This document shows, one piece after another, positions 3,926 to 5,239 of a DNA stretch of 5,239 nucleotides. Origin of the DNA: Phycisphaerales bacterium (lineage in GTDB: Bacteria > Pseudomonadota > Gammaproteobacteria > Competibacterales > Competibacteraceae); assembly GCA_014879435.1 (NCBI GenBank), contig JACSSB010000394.1, positions 1 to 5,239 on the forward strand, in the 5' to 3' direction. The stretch's first letter is position 1; every line of letters begins with the position of its first letter. Under the pieces are notes generated by a model. It was not told the DNA's origin, ran no database searches, and was given only the letters and a program-made list of their open reading frames with translations. Both the position numbers and the translations under genes were made by a program.

Positions 3926-5239
3926 TCATAGGATCAACCGCCGAGCGATACCTTTGGGTTTGCGCTTCTTTAAACGCTGGGCCTCTTTCTGTCGCCGCTC
4001 GGCCAGATCGATCAAAATCTGCTGGGAACTGCGAGGATTCTCTCCTTCGCTGGGCATGCGCTGGACGTAGCTTCCATCTGGCTGCATGTCCCAGGCACCA
4101 CGCCGGTCATCGAGCTGTATATCCAGAATCTGTCGCAGATCGCGCCGTGGCTCTGGGGCTTCGACTGGGACTACGACTTCGACCCGACTTTCCAGATTAC
4201 GCTTCATGCAATCGGCCGAACCGATGAAATACTCCTCAGCGCCTCCGTTTAAAAAGTAGTAAATCCGGGTGTGCTCCAAAAACCGGCCAATGATGCTGAT
4301 CACTCGCACATTCTCGGATAGGCCAGGAACTCCAGGACGCAGCCGACAGGTATCGCGGATGATCAAATCTACCTGTACACCGGATTGGGATGCGCGATAC
4401 AAAGCCGCCGTGATATCCCGATCTTCCAGCGCATTCATTTTGAACTGGATGCGCGCCGACCGACCGGCTTTGGCGTGATCGATCTCTCGCTCGATCTTGG
4501 CCAACAGCGCTGGCTTGAGCACTTTTGGCGCTGGCAGCAACTTGTGATAAATACGCTTGGGGACATAGCCGGTGGTCAGATAATTAAATAACTCGGTCAG
4601 ATCCTTGCCGATGAGCGGATCGCAGGTCAGCAGACCGAGATCGGAATACAACCGAGCAGTATCGGCGTGATAATTGCCCGTACCGATATGAGCGTAACGG
4701 CGCAAACCGTTATAGTCGTGCCGCACCACCAGAATCACTTTGCTGTGCGTTTTCAGCCCCAGCACCCCGTAGGTCACGTGAATTCCAGCCTCCTCCAGCC
4801 GATTGGCCCAGCGGATGTTGGCTGCCTCGTCAAAACGTGCCTTTAACTCCACCACCACCGTCACTTGCTTATCGTGCCGTGCAGCGTTGATCAAATACTC
4901 GATGATCTTGGAATCCGATGAGGTCCGGTACAGGGTCATTTTGATCGCCAGCACTTTCGGATCGAAACTGGCTTCTTTCAAAAATCGCTCCACCGAAGTC
5001 GCAAACGATTCGTAGGGATGCTGTAGCAGGATCGGTCCGGTCTCACGGATGACGTGAAAGATATTGCGCTTATCGCTCAGTTTGGGATGATCGAATGGAT
5101 GATGCGAGGGATCATGCAGATCGGGTCGGCTGATAGCAACGATCTGAAACAGGTCGCGCAACGCCATCATGCCGTCCACCTCGAACACCTCGCTGGCCTC
5201 GTCCAAACCCAGCTCGGCGGCCAGCATGCCGCGATGCAC
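3926..5239 (-). CDS. ppk: Polyphosphate kinase 1, C-terminal 437 residues (5' end outside window)
   Basis: PPK1 reversibly polymerises the gamma-phosphate of ATP into long-chain polyphosphate. The first codon in the window (GTG 5237-5239) is an internal valine; by comparison with the E. coli enzyme about 270 N-terminal residues are missing. Both C-terminal phospholipase D-like catalytic domains are here. In fragment numbering, R105 (in MTLYR) and R135 (in VVVELKARFDEAANI) match the Mg/ATP-binding arginines R375 and R405. H165 (in GLKTHSKV) matches the autophosphorylated H435, and H323 (in RFLEHTRIYYF) matches H592. The 30-residue spacing between the first three is identical to E. coli, and the last gap differs by one. 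RYAHIGTGNYHADTARLYSD and the SADCMKRNLESRVEVVVPV segment are also typical. The protein ends in a Lys/Arg-rich tail after QKEAQRLKKRKPKG. All key residues are intact, so it should be active. It is followed by the CHAD gene, presumably co-transcribed. Confidence 0.97.
   Translation of the reverse strand: MHRGMLAAELGLDEASEVFEVDGMMALRDLFQIVAISRPDLHDPSHHPFDHPKLSDKRNIFHVIRETGPILLQHPYESFATSVERFLKEASFDPKVLAIKMTLYRTSSDSKIIEYLINAARHDKQVTVVVELKARFDEAANIRWANRLEEAGIHVTYGVLGLKTHSKVILVVRHDYNGLRRYAHIGTGNYHADTARLYSDLGLLTCDPLIGKDLTELFNYLTTGYVPKRIYHKLLPAPKVLKPALLAKIEREIDHAKAGRSARIQFKMNALEDRDITAALYRASQSGVQVDLIIRDTCRLRPGVPGLSENVRVISIIGRFLEHTRIYYFLNGGAEEYFIGSADCMKRNLESRVEVVVPVEAPEPRRDLRQILDIQLDDRRGAWDMQPDGSYVQRMPSEGENPRSSQQILIDLAERRQKEAQRLKKRKPKGIARRLIL

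Overview
The window looks like the junction between the tail of a conjugative element and a proteobacterial chromosome region. Codon use in the first 640 bases is strongly G/C-ending. The protein families (P-type TrbI, DUF2274, PPK1, CHAD, MmgE/PrpD) fit a beta- or gammaproteobacterium. A polyphosphate-accumulating lineage such as the Competibacteraceae is possible, but this is a guess from gene content and overall style, and the sequence does not settle it.

Layout. (1) Positions 1-642, plus strand: the 3' end of trbI, the VirB10-like channel component of a P-type conjugative type IV secretion system. It overlaps by 4 bases (ATGA) with a complete small DUF2274 gene. This pair is typical of the distal end of trb operons in integrative conjugative elements (ICEs) of the Tn4371 type and relatives. 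A perfect 17-bp stem with a C(UACG)G tetraloop follows and probably marks the end of the operon. (2) Positions 643-943: no gene. This stretch holds that hairpin, an imperfect inverted-repeat pair about 150 bases apart, and a stem followed by T6 on the plus strand. If the element ends in this window, its end is most likely here. (3) Positions 944-1282, minus strand: a small stand-alone HNH endonuclease-like protein, convergent with the trb operon. A very good minus-strand intrinsic terminator lies only about 30 bases upstream of its start codon. (4) About 1283-1534: AT-rich intergenic DNA with several hairpins. (5) Positions 1535-2821, minus strand: a full-length MmgE/PrpD-family protein. (6) Positions 2932-3855, minus strand: a CHAD-domain protein. 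(7) Positions 3926-5239, minus strand: the C-terminal 437 residues of polyphosphate kinase 1, running off the window edge.

How the genes work together. ppk and the CHAD gene lie head to tail with a 70-base gap. CHAD domains bind polyphosphate, so the two form a plausible polyphosphate synthesis and granule-association unit. The MmgE/PrpD gene follows 110 bases further on in the same direction, but a hairpin separates it and it has no obvious link to polyphosphate. The trb tail has nothing functionally to do with the rest. No integrase, relaxase, cargo gene, tRNA, CRISPR array or complete insertion sequence is visible. I see no convincing new multi-gene system. The best leads are the element/chromosome junction with its inverted repeats, and the terminator placed in front of the HNH gene.
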